In this document: piece by piece, positions 48,111 through 59,878 of the stretch
How the letters are laid out: every line of letters begins with the position of its first letter
How positions within the stretch are numbered: position 1 is the first letter of the stretch
Source: Membranipora membranacea
Taxonomy: Eukaryota; Bryozoa; Gymnolaemata; Cheilostomatida; Membraniporidae
Direction of reading: 5' to 3'
Assembly: GCA_914767715.1 (NCBI GenBank)
Contig: OU612071.1
Span: forward strand, 15,434,948-15,498,947
DNA length: 64,000 nucleotides
Notes under the pieces: generated by a model
What the model saw: the letters and a program-made list of their open reading frames with translations, nothing else
Told to the model about the DNA's origin: nothing
Databases searched by the model: none
Program-made: the position numbers and the translations under genes

Positions 48111-50055
48111 TTGATACCAGCACATTTGCTTGTTTTTCGTGGAACAGTAGGGCGTTAACTCTTATCTTGTTGAGATGTGCCTTGATGGTATGTCTTGACA
48201 CGCAGCGATCATCAATGTGCGGCAACCAATAAGACTAGCTTCCTGTCTGGCTAAGAACAATTAACATTCTCCTCTAATGAACTGACAACCACCAGAAAAT
48301 GTGGTATATTAGTCTCATAAGCTAAAGAGGATGTTAAGGTTGGTTTGGTTCCCCCCCCCCCCCCTACTGCAACAAACCAATCAGTGCAAAAAGAAAAATC
48401 CCACATTTGTGAGCCTGGTTAGCCAAGGGAGAGAACGAGACAAATTTCAAATTCGTTTATATTGTAGGATTGGTTTTCGGAAAGCTCAATTGAAGGAATC
48501 TTTTATTTAACATTAAAACGAAAAACTATATATGAACGCAAAAGCCTCTAGTTGCAACCAAGAATGTTGAACCTGTCTAGGCAGTTAGACACTAAGATGT
48601 AATTTTGACAACCTTAGCTTAATCGATAGTAATAGTATTAAAAAAAGGCTGTCTGTCAAAAGAAAATTGAAAATTCCAATTAATTCAAAAATAAAATATG
48701 TGTTATTATATTTTCTCTGTATAGAAACTAAAACTTCAATTTTCAAAACATAAAAAAAATGCTTCAGCAGTGTATGCATCGGTTGTCTTGGCTCATCAGT
48801 GGAATATTCAAAATGATGTGTTGTGTCCCGTACACATACTCTGACCTGCCAGCTCTTGTGGCACTCCAGATCCGTTGAACTAACTCAGTTGAACCCAGTT
48901 GAACTAACTGGACCTAATTTCAGCTTGAGTTAGGCCTGGAGCATGTTCTAACTTTCACTGTTTTCATTTGGAAGCAATGCAAAGTTTTTTTTTGCGAATT
49001 AATTTGTTTCCTAATGCGTCGTCAAGCTATCGGTTGATCACATTGTGATACTTAAATTTGAATGTTCAGTATCACATTCACCATCATTAGTGTTTTAGCT
49101 GTAAGATTGGCTTGAAGCGCCTTCAGTAGAATCAGCACACTGATAATCAGACTAATGAACTAAGTTCATTGATCAGGCACATCCTGAGGTTAATTGACAT
49201 TCCGGCATAACCAGCATATTGCTATCTTTTTGTAAAGAGAGTGCAGTCAACAAAGCCTGATTAAATCGCTAGAGGGGGGGGGGGGGACCAAACCAACCTA
49301 AGCATTCTGTATAGCTTATAAGATTGATATACCACACTTTCTGGTGGTAGTCAGTTCATAAGAGGAGAATGTTAATTGGTTTTCAGCCAGACAGGATGCT
49401 AGTTTGCTTGATTGCTGCACAAAGATGCTGACTGCTATCCTCTTTAGCTTATGAGATTAACATCACACTCTCTGGTGGTAGACAGTTCATAAGAGGAGAA
49501 TGTTAATTGGTTTTCAGCCAGACAGGATGCTAGTTTGCTTGATTGCTGCACAAAGATGCTGACTGCTATCCTCTTTAGCTTATGAGATTAACATCACACT
49601 CTCTGGTGGTAGACAGTTCATAAGAGGAGAATGTTAATTGGGTTTTCAGCCAGACAGGATGCTAGTTTGCTTGGTTGCTGCACAATGATGCTTATTGCAT
49701 ATCCTCTTTAGCTTATGTGATTAACATACCACACTTTCTGGTGGCTGTCAGTTCATAAGAGGAGAATGTTAATTGGTTTTCAGCCAGACAGGATATTAGT
49801 TTGCTTGGTTACTGCACAAAGATGCTGACTGCTATCCTCTTTAGCTTATGAGATTAACATCACACTTTCTGGTGGTAGACAGTTCATAAGAGGAGAATGT
49901 TAATTGGGTTTTCAGCCAGACAGGATGCTATTTTGCTTGGTTGCTGCACAATCATGTTTACGGCATGTGACGACATACCATCAAGGCACATCCTCACGAG
50001 ATAAAAGTCGATGCCCTGTTGTTCTAGGAAAAACAATTAAATGTGCTGTTATCAA
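48111..50055. mobile_element. Foldback-like element with long inverted repeats
   Basis: Left arm about 48111-48364 and right arm about 49272-50055 are inverted copies. Outer ends read ttgataccagcacattt and aaatgtgctgttatcaa. The arms share accatcaaggcaca, gccagacagga, attaacattctcctct and, innermost, ggttggtttggtt followed by 14 C (left) against 13 G followed by accaaaccaacc (right). The right arm contains a 131-bp segment repeated five times, present once in the left arm. The internal 0.9 kb (48365-49271) has no clear ORF. Long arms with internal tandem repeats resemble Foldback/Galileo-type elements; superfamily not proven. Confidence 0.78.
49290..49965 (+). repeat. 131-134-bp tandem array in the right arm
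   Basis: The word ggttttcagcc recurs at about 49378, 49509, 49641, 49775 and 49907. Each unit contains tcataagaggagaatgttaa, gccagacaggat and gctgcacaa. Second and third copies are nearly identical, so expansion is recent. Confidence 0.9.
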
Positions 50056-51604
50056 CGGAATTTTTGAGTTCAGTCTCATAGCATTTTTATATGGCAGGCT
50101 GCTAGCTATTGATGTCAGAGTAGATAGCGGGTGACCTTAGCCTCTCTTGACAATCTTTGTCGGATGGGGAGCGCTGACCCTAAATCTCCATCTCCCAACT
50201 GAAAATCCAAATAATAGAAAACCTCACATCTGAATGATTGAATAGCTGAGCAAGAGACTGAGACAAATGCTTTATTCAGGGAATGCTTAGATGAATTATC
50301 TGTGCTGACCAACCGACAGAGTTAGGTCTGCTGCATGTTCTCACAGAATGGTCGCATTTACTGGTTTCAGTTCGGAGCAGCATGGTCTATGTGTATATTT
50401 GTGTTTGATGCCGATGTCTCCACATAGGTCCATAGTAGTAGTAGTAGTAGTAGTCTTAATTAATCATTTTCTATACGAAGCAAATGAAAAAGAAGCCCTT
50501 CGCAATCAGATCACAGTTCAGAACTAAGGTTGACTAAGACGCCACATGGTTGTTATAAATGTTGTTCACTGCAAAATCAGACTAGATTACATGAGCATTA
50601 GAACCATACCTCTTTTTCTTTGTTGGATCTAGAATTTCAGCAAGTAGAAATCTAACACAGTGATCTTCTGCATGTCGGCACACTATTCAATCTGATCAAA
50701 ACCTACCCAGCAATGGTTAAATGAATTGTAAGTCTTTGCCATCAAGTGAAGCACACTCTGCACCTAAAGTTACATAATACCTAGCCTTTTCCATTCACTC
50801 TTAATATTATATAAATAAAAATATTGAGCTGTTACTAAATTTTGCACCGGTATGAATAGAGAGTCAATCATCATCTCTATTCAATTCATCGTGATGCCCG
50901 TTGCTGGGATCAGAAGCTAATGCAGTGAATTGTATTACCTGAAATCTTATTGAAAAGAATTAAAGGTTTTCAACAAACCGTCCCTCATTTAACGCAAAAT
51001 GAACTGAGGCCACTTTTACTCAGAATTTATTAATACTTGCTAATCTGTGATTTTCTTTTGTTCTAAGACAGGTAGAGATTCATAGATTTTGACATTATAA
51101 AACTCAGCTGTGTCTGCTAAAGCCAAGTTAAATTTGTCTCCCTCAAATTAACACAGCATGGATATACAAGCAGCTGATTAAGGTGCTGTCTTGGGGATTA
51201 ACAGTGGATTATCTATGTCACACTTAATCTGATCAATAAGCACCTTGATCCCATGGTGAGATAGATCATAACAAACAAATTCCTGAAGAGTTTTTCCTCC
51301 TAGCTCTTTTAGAAATGTTGTCCTTTTCATGTCCTCAGACATATTTTGTAATTAATTCTAATTAATTAAATTTTTATGGGGCTAAGTGCAACACTACGAG
51401 AGTATTTGATGCACTGTGTAAAAGGAAAAAACAGAATGAAAATCGAAGTACCGGTTCCCTAGAAATTCACATGTGAAGTTAACTTTTTGCAAAAGTGCAC
51501 AAGATCACTGTGAAGGAAATTATAAATTATTCGCTTAATCAGCACCCACAACACTGAATTGTTCAAACATGTAAACAATGGATTACAGTGAATGATACCC
51601 TTTC
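50056..51604. other. Intergenic stretch with no gene seen
   Basis: AT-rich, no repeat family recognised apart from a (tag)n microsatellite at 50433-50453. Short ORFs here look random. Confidence 0.6.
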
Positions 51605-51766
51605 AGACAACAGACAATATTAAACTGTCAGCATATCTGTCACCCAATCATATTAGGATATACAAGACAATACAAGACAATTACAAAATGTGCAAAACAA
51701 GGCACAATCTCTGCAGCCATTGGACTTTTTGATCTCTGGTCTTAAATCATGTGACTTAATTTTAAG

Positions 51767-51822
51767 TATAAATAAGAGCAAATTTTGCATTGACCTACAA
51801 AGCTCAACAAGAGACAGTTCAG
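51767..51822 (+). promoter_or_regulatory. VOMI copy B promoter and 5' UTR exon
   Basis: TATAAATA at 51767-51774. Transcription should start near 51,798. A short non-coding exon ends at 51822 before GTAAGA; the intron runs to tctgcag at 51950. The promoter region has no counterpart in copy A. Confidence 0.6.
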
Positions 51823-51961
51823 GTAAGAGTTCAGAATACTGTTCTATCAGCTCTACACATGAAGGTTTGCTCATGTCGTATTTGAATATACTTGCCTTTA
51901 TTTCAATTCTTCATTTTTCTATTACAGTTTATGTTTTTCTTACTCTGCAGTGAAGTCAAAC

Positions 51962-54503
51962 ATGTTTGTAAGAAGAGTGTTGATCGCCTGTATTGTAAGT
52001 GTTGGTTATGTAGCATGTTCTCAAAGGAGTGACTATGTGCATACCATTAAACCTTACACCAAAACCAACTGGGGAGGTTGGGGAGAGATCGAGTGGTGCC
52101 CTGAAGGTACCTTCGCTCAAACGGTCAGTTTGAGAATCGAGCCATACCAAGGAGGAAGTGGACTTCTAGGGGAGGATGATACTTCATTAAACTCCATTGC
52201 ACTTAAATGCAGGTGAGGAATAAACTGTGTGATCGACTCACAAATGAACCTAGACAGAACACCATATACAGCTGAAGTCAAGCACTCAATTGTGGGCGCC
52301 ATAGCTAAATTGGTTGGTGTATAAGCAATGATGCTATTATCAATTTATTGTCCACAATCAAGTGTTTTTGTTCGTAACTCGATCGATTTTGATCAGATTT
52401 TGTGTTTGAATATTGTATGCAATCAGCAGCATCTCCTTGTCAACTTGATGTTATTTCTAGTCTATGACTCAACATAAATTTCTGTAGTACCACCAGAATA
52501 GCGTTGTACATAGTCTTGAAAGTAGAAGTATTTAAATCGCAGAGTCAACACAGTCCTACGAGTCAGGAGAGAATTACATTTATGGAAGTGAATTTTTCTC
52601 TTAATAACTAAATTGAAATACTTCAGACCCTAATGAACAGCAATCAAAATGCGCTGATTTATGAAAATATAAACAGCGAACATATCATTTACAATTCCTT
52701 ATTGTATAATTTCAACCTTGTGGTATAGCTAATGATTAAATAACATACGTCTTTGTCAATAGCATTATGGGGGGGGGGGGGAAGAAAAAAGGAATTTCAA
52801 ACCAGAGCTAATTTTTTTGTTGATGAAATAGCTGTTTAATTAGTTTTTGTGTCAAATCTATAGCAGACAGACGTAATTTCATTACAGGATAGGGATTCAG
52901 TGAAGGCAGGACATTGTTTTTTCTCTGGGGGAAGATACATGATTTTCATTACGTCGTCACAACCTAGTTTTACAACTGGTAACCACCACTTTAAAAAAAT
53001 TCTTGTTTACTCGATTAAAGTTTCAGATTTCTGAATAAAAACATTACTTTATAAAATAAAAGATGAATAAATCCTGAAAAAATTATTTTTAATTTACCAG
53101 GAATACATGTTCGGAATGACACATAGACAAGTCATTTCAAGAAGATATGTTATACTGGCAACTCGTGACCACGTACCCACTGAGTATATCTACTTGTTCA
53201 AAAATCTCAGCGATGGAAATTCTATCTGTTCAAATCAAATATGTCAAATAAGACCTGTTACATACATATTTGTAATCGAATTTGATATTTTGGGTTTTCA
53301 GAGCTCCTATCTGTTCAAAACAGTCTGTGCAGGATAAATGGATATCTTCTAAGCAGGGAAAATGGGGAAGGTGGGAGTCAGAGCTGTCATGCGAATATGG
53401 TGATGTGATATTTGGAGCACAGGCTAAATCTGAAAAATCCCAGGGCGACGGTGATGATACCGCTGGTAAGTAACCTGTGAGTTTACAGGCCCCTAGAAAG
53501 TTAAATAAAGTGGCCTAGAAACACTATAAATATTGCAAAATCCCATGTCAGAATTTAGTTGTTATATGATCTTAATATTTTAAAATGCTTTGGCTGGGGT
53601 GTTGCCAGCCAATGTGTTGGCTCTGGAGGTAGGGTAGGGAGAAGAAGAGCCAATACCAGGTCATATAGTACTTTTAGGCAAGAACCTTTGAACTTCACCT
53701 AGGTATAATATGTCGGAGATTACATAGGTGGAAACTTGATGTCCAAATGCGGGTATGAACCCATAACTCTCAGATCTCTTACCAAGCGCTCTACCGATTG
53801 AGTTATCAGGCGTGTGAAAATAGATCAACAATCATTAAACAGGTCAAAGCCAGCCCCAAAAGTTAACCAATGTCAAGGTGGAAGGTACTTTCCTGAAAGT
53901 AATATGGTAATGTGACCTAACATTAGCTCTTTTTCTCTCAACCCATGAATCAGAGCTGAGGGTGTTGCTCAAGACCCAGCGGGAGTTCTTCTATCGCTTA
54001 CATGTTTACCAGTTCGTCACCAGTTTATCACCAGCTTACCACCAATTTATCACCAGTTTGTAGACAATTTCTGCTTTGCCTCAGACCAACCTAATTGCTG
54101 TTTTCAAAACACATATATTTCATTTTCCTTGGAAAAACCAGCTCATAAGATGTACAAAAAAACACGTGTTGATTGTGATGCGATATGATATTATTGTTGG
54201 CATATTATTACAATTAATTCATAATTCATCCAATACATTGCCTTCTTTCCAGCTGTCAACTACAAGTTTGCATGCAGAGATATGAATGCTGCAAAGGAGA
54301 GTGTGAGATCTCGACTATTGGTTAGCGACTCAAATGACGCAAGTTCTTGGGGTTCATGGGATGACCCAAAGGTTTGCACACCTGGAACAGCCATATGCGG
54401 AATACAGACCCAAATTGAGGAAGATCAAGGGTATTATTCTGATGATACTTCATTGAACGCCGCAAAGTTTACCTGTTGTAAAACACCATTCTGTTTGACC
54501 TAG
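51962..54503 (+). CDS. Secreted VOMI-domain protein, copy B (intact)
   Basis: Coding exons 51962-52212, 53302-53465 and 54253-54503 join in frame (phases 2 and 1) into 221 aa. Residues 1-21 form a signal peptide (MFVRRVLIACIVSVGYVAC). The mature protein has three homologous repeats with a W-G-x-W core and a D-D-T/S block ending in Cys: NWGGWGEIEWC ... GEDDTSLNSIALKC; KWGRWESELSC ... GDDTAG ... FAC; SWGSWDDPKVC ... SDDTSLNAAKFTCC. This is the pseudo-threefold pattern of vitelline membrane outer layer protein I (VOMI; beta-prism fold). Each repeat is essentially one exon. The chicken homologue is an egg-coat protein; the function here (egg coat, mucus or defence) is unknown. AATAAA at 54650-54655. 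Start chosen at the first ATG after the 5' UTR acceptor. Confidence 0.9.
53612..53970. mobile_element. MITE with internal tRNA-like segment (copy B)
   Basis: Orthologue of the element at 44,648, nearly identical, in the intron between exons 3 and 4. The tRNA-like part is at about 53,748-53,810 on the minus strand. Confidence 0.6.
54008..54062 (+). repeat. 11-bp tandem repeat (copy B)
   Basis: Five accagtttatc-type units, as at 45042. Confidence 0.75.
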
Positions 54504-54740
54504 CTGAAGTTTTTTCTGCTGTGTAACCACATCAATTATGTTGTTTTTTCCTGATGTATTGTAATGACAAGGATGAAACACAATTAGGGCACATGGCAAT
54601 GAAAAGTAAACCTATAATTGGAAATTTGTTTATGCATATTTTCCCTTAAAATAAATGGTAAATCAATCCAATGTATACTTTTTGCTTCATTATCAAACAA
54701 AACTGTAACAAGAAACAAAGATGGACAATCCAGATAGATA

Positions 54741-54815
54741 AGTTTGATCCAGTTTGATCCAGTTTGATTAAGTTTGATCCAGTTTGATTAAGTATGATCC
54801 AGTTTGATCCAGTTT
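54741..54815 (+). repeat. 10-bp tandem repeat (copy B)
   Basis: agtttgatcc units, same number and order of variants as at 45776. Confidence 0.85.
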
Positions 54816-55105
54816 GCCTGCAATTAGAATTTCTCCGCATTCAGTGATTCCAAATGCAAGCCAACTCGATCAAACTTGATCTAGATTCTAGATGCTTCCC
54901 ATAGACTTGATATAAGACAGGACATTATTTATGGAGCATTAGCATTGAGGCACCGAGGCATTTAGTTGTGGGCGACGTAAATACATTTGAACAAGCAACA
55001 CTAAAGTGCTAGCTAACTGGATCGAAGAGTCCAGGTTTAGTTGAGGCATTTACTAAGCATGAATAGAGACAGACTCCTAACAAACAAATTAAAATCTGCT
55101 TATAA

Positions 55106-55342
55106 CAGGGACCTAGTTAAGAAAAAATGATGGGGGAGGCAAAAGTCTGAGGCGAGTCGCGAGCATCACCAGGAGGGATGTTGTTAGTTTTCCCCGACGC
55201 AATTTAAGGCATCATCAGCAAATGGAAGTCCCAAATGAGCTGATTTAGACATGGAACATTCAATTATAGCATATTTAGAACACTCTATTTAGCTTTCAAG
55301 GGGAGGCAGTGCCTCTCTGCCTCCCCTAGAACTACGGGCCTG
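55106..55342. mobile_element. hAT-like MITE (copy B)
   Basis: Orthologue of the element at 46140; left tip cagggacctagtt, right tip aactacgggcctg. Confidence 0.55.
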
Positions 55343-55554
55343 TATGATAATGGCCCATATAAACAATTTAAAACAGTTGAAAACAACAGGTGGATTGCAG
55401 TTTACATCCAAAATATTCATTGACTTAAAACGTATTATAATTAATTATTATGTAACTAATTAATATGAAATTCAGACAAAAACTGTATAATGATCAAAAT
55501 AATTGAGGCCAAGGGTGGTAAACTAGTTGAACAGAGCACATGGTACAACCACTG

Positions 55555-55587
55555 GACAATAGACAATAGACAATAGACAATAGACAC
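55555..55587 (+). repeat. 8-bp tandem repeat (copy B)
   Basis: Four gacaatag units, as at 46590. Confidence 0.8.
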
Positions 55588-55818
55588 TGCCTCCCCTAGA
55601 TAGCTAGATACAGTGGTCTCAAAACAGTATAATTGTATTAACCATGTCAGAATCAGCGCCTCTGGGATTACCACTTGCTAATTGTATGCCCTAAAATTGA
55701 TTGAGAAACAACTTACAAAAACTCTTTTAGTGATGAGTTGCATCCCCTATATTTTTTTTCTAAACTACGGCCCTGACATACATAGAGCCGAAGTAGTCTG
55801 GTATGCTCTTGCAGACCA

Positions 55819-56078
55819 CTTGGCTCTGATATTATTGGATGTTGGCTGTGATATTATTGACTGTTGGGTGTTGGCTCTGATATTATTGGCTGTTTGGTGT
55901 TTGCTCTGATATTATTGGCTGTTTGGTGTTGGCTCTGATATTATTGCCTGTAGGGTGTTGGCTCTGATATCATTGGCTGTTGGGTGTTGTCTCTGATATT
56001 ATTGGCTGTTGGGTGTTGGCTGTGATTATTTTGGCTGTTGGGTGTTGGCTCTGATATTATTGGCTGTTGGGTGTTGCA
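55819..56078 (+). repeat. 29-bp minisatellite, about nine copies (copy B)
   Basis: Same unit as at 46856 but nine copies, with variants such as tgtttggtg and tgtagggtg. The difference from copy A shows change in repeat number since duplication. Confidence 0.85.
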
Positions 56079-56648
56079 GGGCTCTCAACCACTCGGATTT
56101 ACCCCGAATTACTCAGGTTTTTGGGTTCAACTCAGGTAACTCAGGGGATTTCAGAATAAGAGCAAAACACTCGGATTTTCTTTTACACTCAGCTAAAATT
56201 ATTGTTTGAGAATTCCAATTACAGTGAGGCCTAGTTCTACGAATTGTAAACAAACATCTGATGCTGTGAAGTATGATACACACCTAACTAACTTAGTATC
56301 TTAGGCTATGATATTCTTGTGTTCTCCAAGATTCTGCTATTCTTCACTCAACCTCTCATTGCATTTGCTGAAGATCTCATTATTTAACAAAGACAATGTT
56401 ACGCAGCTAAAATATGGTAACAGCAGAATATTGTCATCAATCAGATTATGTACATACAACCAAGGAGTAACCCTTTTACTCCTTGATAGAACATACATTT
56501 ATCCATCTTGCCAATGAACTCATTGAACTCAATGATCATGCCATCCATACAGATCTAGTGTCTTAAACAGAATTAGACTACAACAACACAAGTAATGAAA
56601 AAGTAAAGCTAATTTCATCCTACATATGATATTATTGGCTGTTGGCTG

Positions 56649-56841
56649 TTGGCTCTGATATAATTGGCTGTTGGGTGAGAAAGAGTCCCAATGCCAGGTC
56701 ACAGAAATGATCTCATGCGATATAATGAAAGTTAAACTGCATTATTTAACACTCAATATAATATATACAGGTACGTTCAGGAAAGTATTATCTGACTTGG
56801 TATTGGCTCTTTCCCACCGACCAGCCAATCAGAGCCAGCAC
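56649..56841. mobile_element. Short MITE related to the 44,648 element
   Basis: The left end runs ttggctctgat, ttggctgttgggtgagaaag, cccaatgccaggtca; the right end is its near complement (gacttggtattggctcttt, ccagccaatcagagccagc). About 190 bp. In copy A only the left half remains (47,515-47,610), joined to ggggagggatta. Confidence 0.65.
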
Positions 56842-57584
56842 GCTGCTACTACTGCATCCCAATATTGTTGATTTCTAGGTAATTTCTGATGGTAACTGTC
56901 AAAGTTATGTAGCAACAGATCGGCAGAACAGTTCAACAGGGTATGGCAATAAAAATGATCGTATCCTATTCCTCACCACACAATGTAAGTGAGGCGAGTA
57001 CAACAGGAGGAGAGCAAAGCAGCACATAAATGTCAAAGTAGGGCAAAGATATTAGAGGTACAGCAGAATCTTATCATCAGGTATAGTCACAGGGTTGAGG
57101 AAGAGGTCTAGGTGTAGAACTTTCCAAGTTCCTTGGCATGGGGAGGGATTATAGGTATATACATATGGCCCGTCTGCATTGGGATGAGCATCAAGATAAT
57201 TTGTCTATAAGAGTTGTTTGTCCTGTGTGTTATGTTTGTGAGGAATCTTGGAAATCCCAAGTGAGTGAGCCCACTCAAAACTGTCAACAATGACGTCATA
57301 GTGAGTTTATTAGGGAAAAGACAAGAGTTGAAACTGTAGGCAATAATACCAAGATAGTGTCTTACTAATCGCCCTATCACATCACCATGTGTCCCAAATA
57401 GATAATCTAAGCAAACAAATAATGCAGTATCAGGCATTAAAGATTATGTTTTTACTAACTAGGGACCACTGGTGAGTAACATAACCTAACTTAACTGAAT
57501 AATACGGCGAGAGAGGGCATATATGTGTTTTATAGTTTTATGTGTCTCTACATGTTATCTGTTGACAAACTGAAGGAAGTTCTA

Positions 57585-58377
57585 TTCATTGGAGGCAAGT
57601 GTAAGCGTTTTTGAGCTGTCTAGGCGTTGAGTTCAGGCGTTATATATAATATGTATCTGTAGCCGGTTTTTCCTTCAGTGTCTATGATATCTACCGTTTC
57701 ATAAGTTCACCATTGTTAGTTGAATTTTGTGCCCAGAAGCCACTGTGAAGCCAGCACACAAGTTGCACCACCCTCGGATTCTTAGTCACAACCATCTCTG
57801 AAAAAAAAACATAGTGAAACATCAAAGTTCAGTGTTAGCCTGGTCCTCTTCGAATAATGGAGGCTCATGAATAGGATGTTTCAGCGCTGTCCCAATTGTT
57901 ACATGTCCACTACCTATACATGGCAGCACAATATCCATATATTACCGAGGGGTTAGCTCTTACTTCAAGATATAACACAGTTTTGAATGGAGTCACCAAT
58001 ATTCTGTACAATTTTATTAATCGAAAATAGAACACTGGCCAGAATAACTTGCAAGCAAACCAGTGCTCAGCAGCTTTACTATTGCACGTTAGTCGTTCTG
58101 CTTACCACTGAGGTCTTGTTGATTAATCACAAGTTTATATTAAACTTGTGATTCTTTTGATTATTGTCAGCAGCTTAAGTCTCTAACTGGATCACTGCCA
58201 TTATTTGACCACAGAACCAAGGATCCAAGGCCATTATTATTTTTTCAAACAAATCAATACAAAAACTATCCATTATTCAAATTAACCCAAAAATATCATT
58301 CAACCCCAAACAAATAATCATATACCCAAAACCTCATTTTATTGACAACAAGGGGATTAAACTTTTAAAAGTCAAAC
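57585..58377. other. Intergenic, no gene; one small hairpin
   Basis: The only structure noted is a perfect 13-bp stem-loop at 58125-58153 (AATCACAAGTTTA, loop tat, complement). The rest shows no recognised feature. Confidence 0.55.
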
Positions 58378-58625
58378 AGGGCAGGCAGGGTGGCGTAGTG
58401 GTTAAGATTCGAGCATCTCAATCTGAGAGTTGCAGGTTTAAATCCCGTCACTACCCATGCTGCTGAAGGAGGTGAGCTCTCTGGACAATAGCCTAGCTTG
58501 CCCACTCTTACCTTGTACAGGAGTGCGCTAAATTGAATATGTATATGTCTCTATGTTATATTCATGTAAAGATTGCTGGAGAGCAGCTAAATAAAAAAGT
58601 GATTTACATTTACATTTACATTTAC
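58378..58625 (+). mobile_element. SINE-B, plus-strand copy outside the lectin array
   Basis: Box A TGGCGTAGTGG at 58391-58401 and box B GGTTTAAATCC at 58435-58445. The body ends in gattgctggagagcagc and the tail is a tttaca repeat. It confirms SINE-B as a dispersed family with its own tail. Confidence 0.85.
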
Positions 58626-59878
58626 AAGTTTATCTATGGAGATAGCCTGTGTTATTAATTAATCAAGTATATCTATGGAGTGTTCCTGTCTGCTTGTAGA
58701 CTTATCTCTTATTCATTGTCACTACAAATTATCATGGATCCTGTATTTATTCTAGGAATGTTTGGGCTTTCGGTTTTTTTCTAGTATAGGTTTTAACTAT
58801 TGAGCACATTCACAACTAACAACATATCATAAGATAGGATTAAAATTGTAGCAACATTTAATGGTGATTGATTTCATTTTATAAATTATAGCCCTGGTAC
58901 ACGGCACTTTCCCTTTTGAGCATTATGACTATCAACCTATTATAATATATATTTTTTATATATTATCATAGTATAATTATTTTTATATATTAATGGTTTT
59001 AGGATTTGTGACTGAGTCCCTGCTCCTTTTAGATATGATGGCCTAAATTTCAGAACGATGGAATCAAACAATGATGACATACCATCTTAGATCACTACTC
59101 GATCCTGTACAACGCACGACTGCTACCGTCACACCTGATAAAATAAGCAAGAGAAGCCAACTACAAGTTACCACCAATGTCAATGACATAAATACAACAC
59201 TAATATCATCAAAGTAAAACTGCCTATCAAAACTGTGTCACGTGTACATCATTGGCGCAGCAATAACTGTATGCAGCAGTTAGAACTTAAATCAGTAACA
59301 TTGTAATCGCCAAGCAGTACAGTAGCATTCTGACGGCCACTTAGAACAATAGCATTATGATTGTAAAGCAGAAGAGCATCATTCAGAGTTAGACCATCTC
59401 ACAGATCAGTTGCTGATCATTTTAATAAAATCAATCACTAGTTTCACTATTGAAAACAACTTATATGAAAGAATCTGAAAATCTCTGCTGTGATCGACGC
59501 CTTATTTTTGATAAGGGAGCCATCATCACATAAGATTTTGATAAGCAGTTGGAGCATAGTACGTCCACCTAACGAGACCAAGCCAATCTGCATTGCAACA
59601 GAAAAATTTCCATGCTCTAAAAGATAGGTTGACTTGCTTGATCTAATGACAAAACAGTGTCGCCCTAACGAGACAAAGTCATTTTGCATGGCTACATAAA
59701 TACGACATTGCACTTACTCTACTCTAGCAGATAGTTGTTTTGATTGATCTAATGACAAAACAGTGTTGTCCTCTCTCAATTTACAGATATGCCAATTACT
59801 AAAATATTAACCATTTGTCCTGTATGCTATGTGCAGGTCAAAGATGAGAAACCCTATCCTGGAAACACAAATCCAATA
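58626..59878. other. Intergenic, no gene seen
   Basis: AT-rich, with a ta-rich run near 58,940-58,995. The minus-strand frame at 59447-59713 has no recognisable motif and is not called. Confidence 0.55.

Larger units (their letters stand above)
51605..57584 (+). repeat. VOMI segmental duplicate B
   Basis: Direct counterpart of 42,245-48,056, the complete version with promoter and all exons. It contains its own 0.18-kb insertion (about 52,612-52,792, ending in 13 G) and a larger 29-bp array. Confidence 0.88.

Noticed and set aside
49290-49965. CRISPR-like regular array
   Set aside because: Whole 131-bp units repeat with no unique spacers, and the context is eukaryotic; it is a minisatellite in an inverted-repeat arm.
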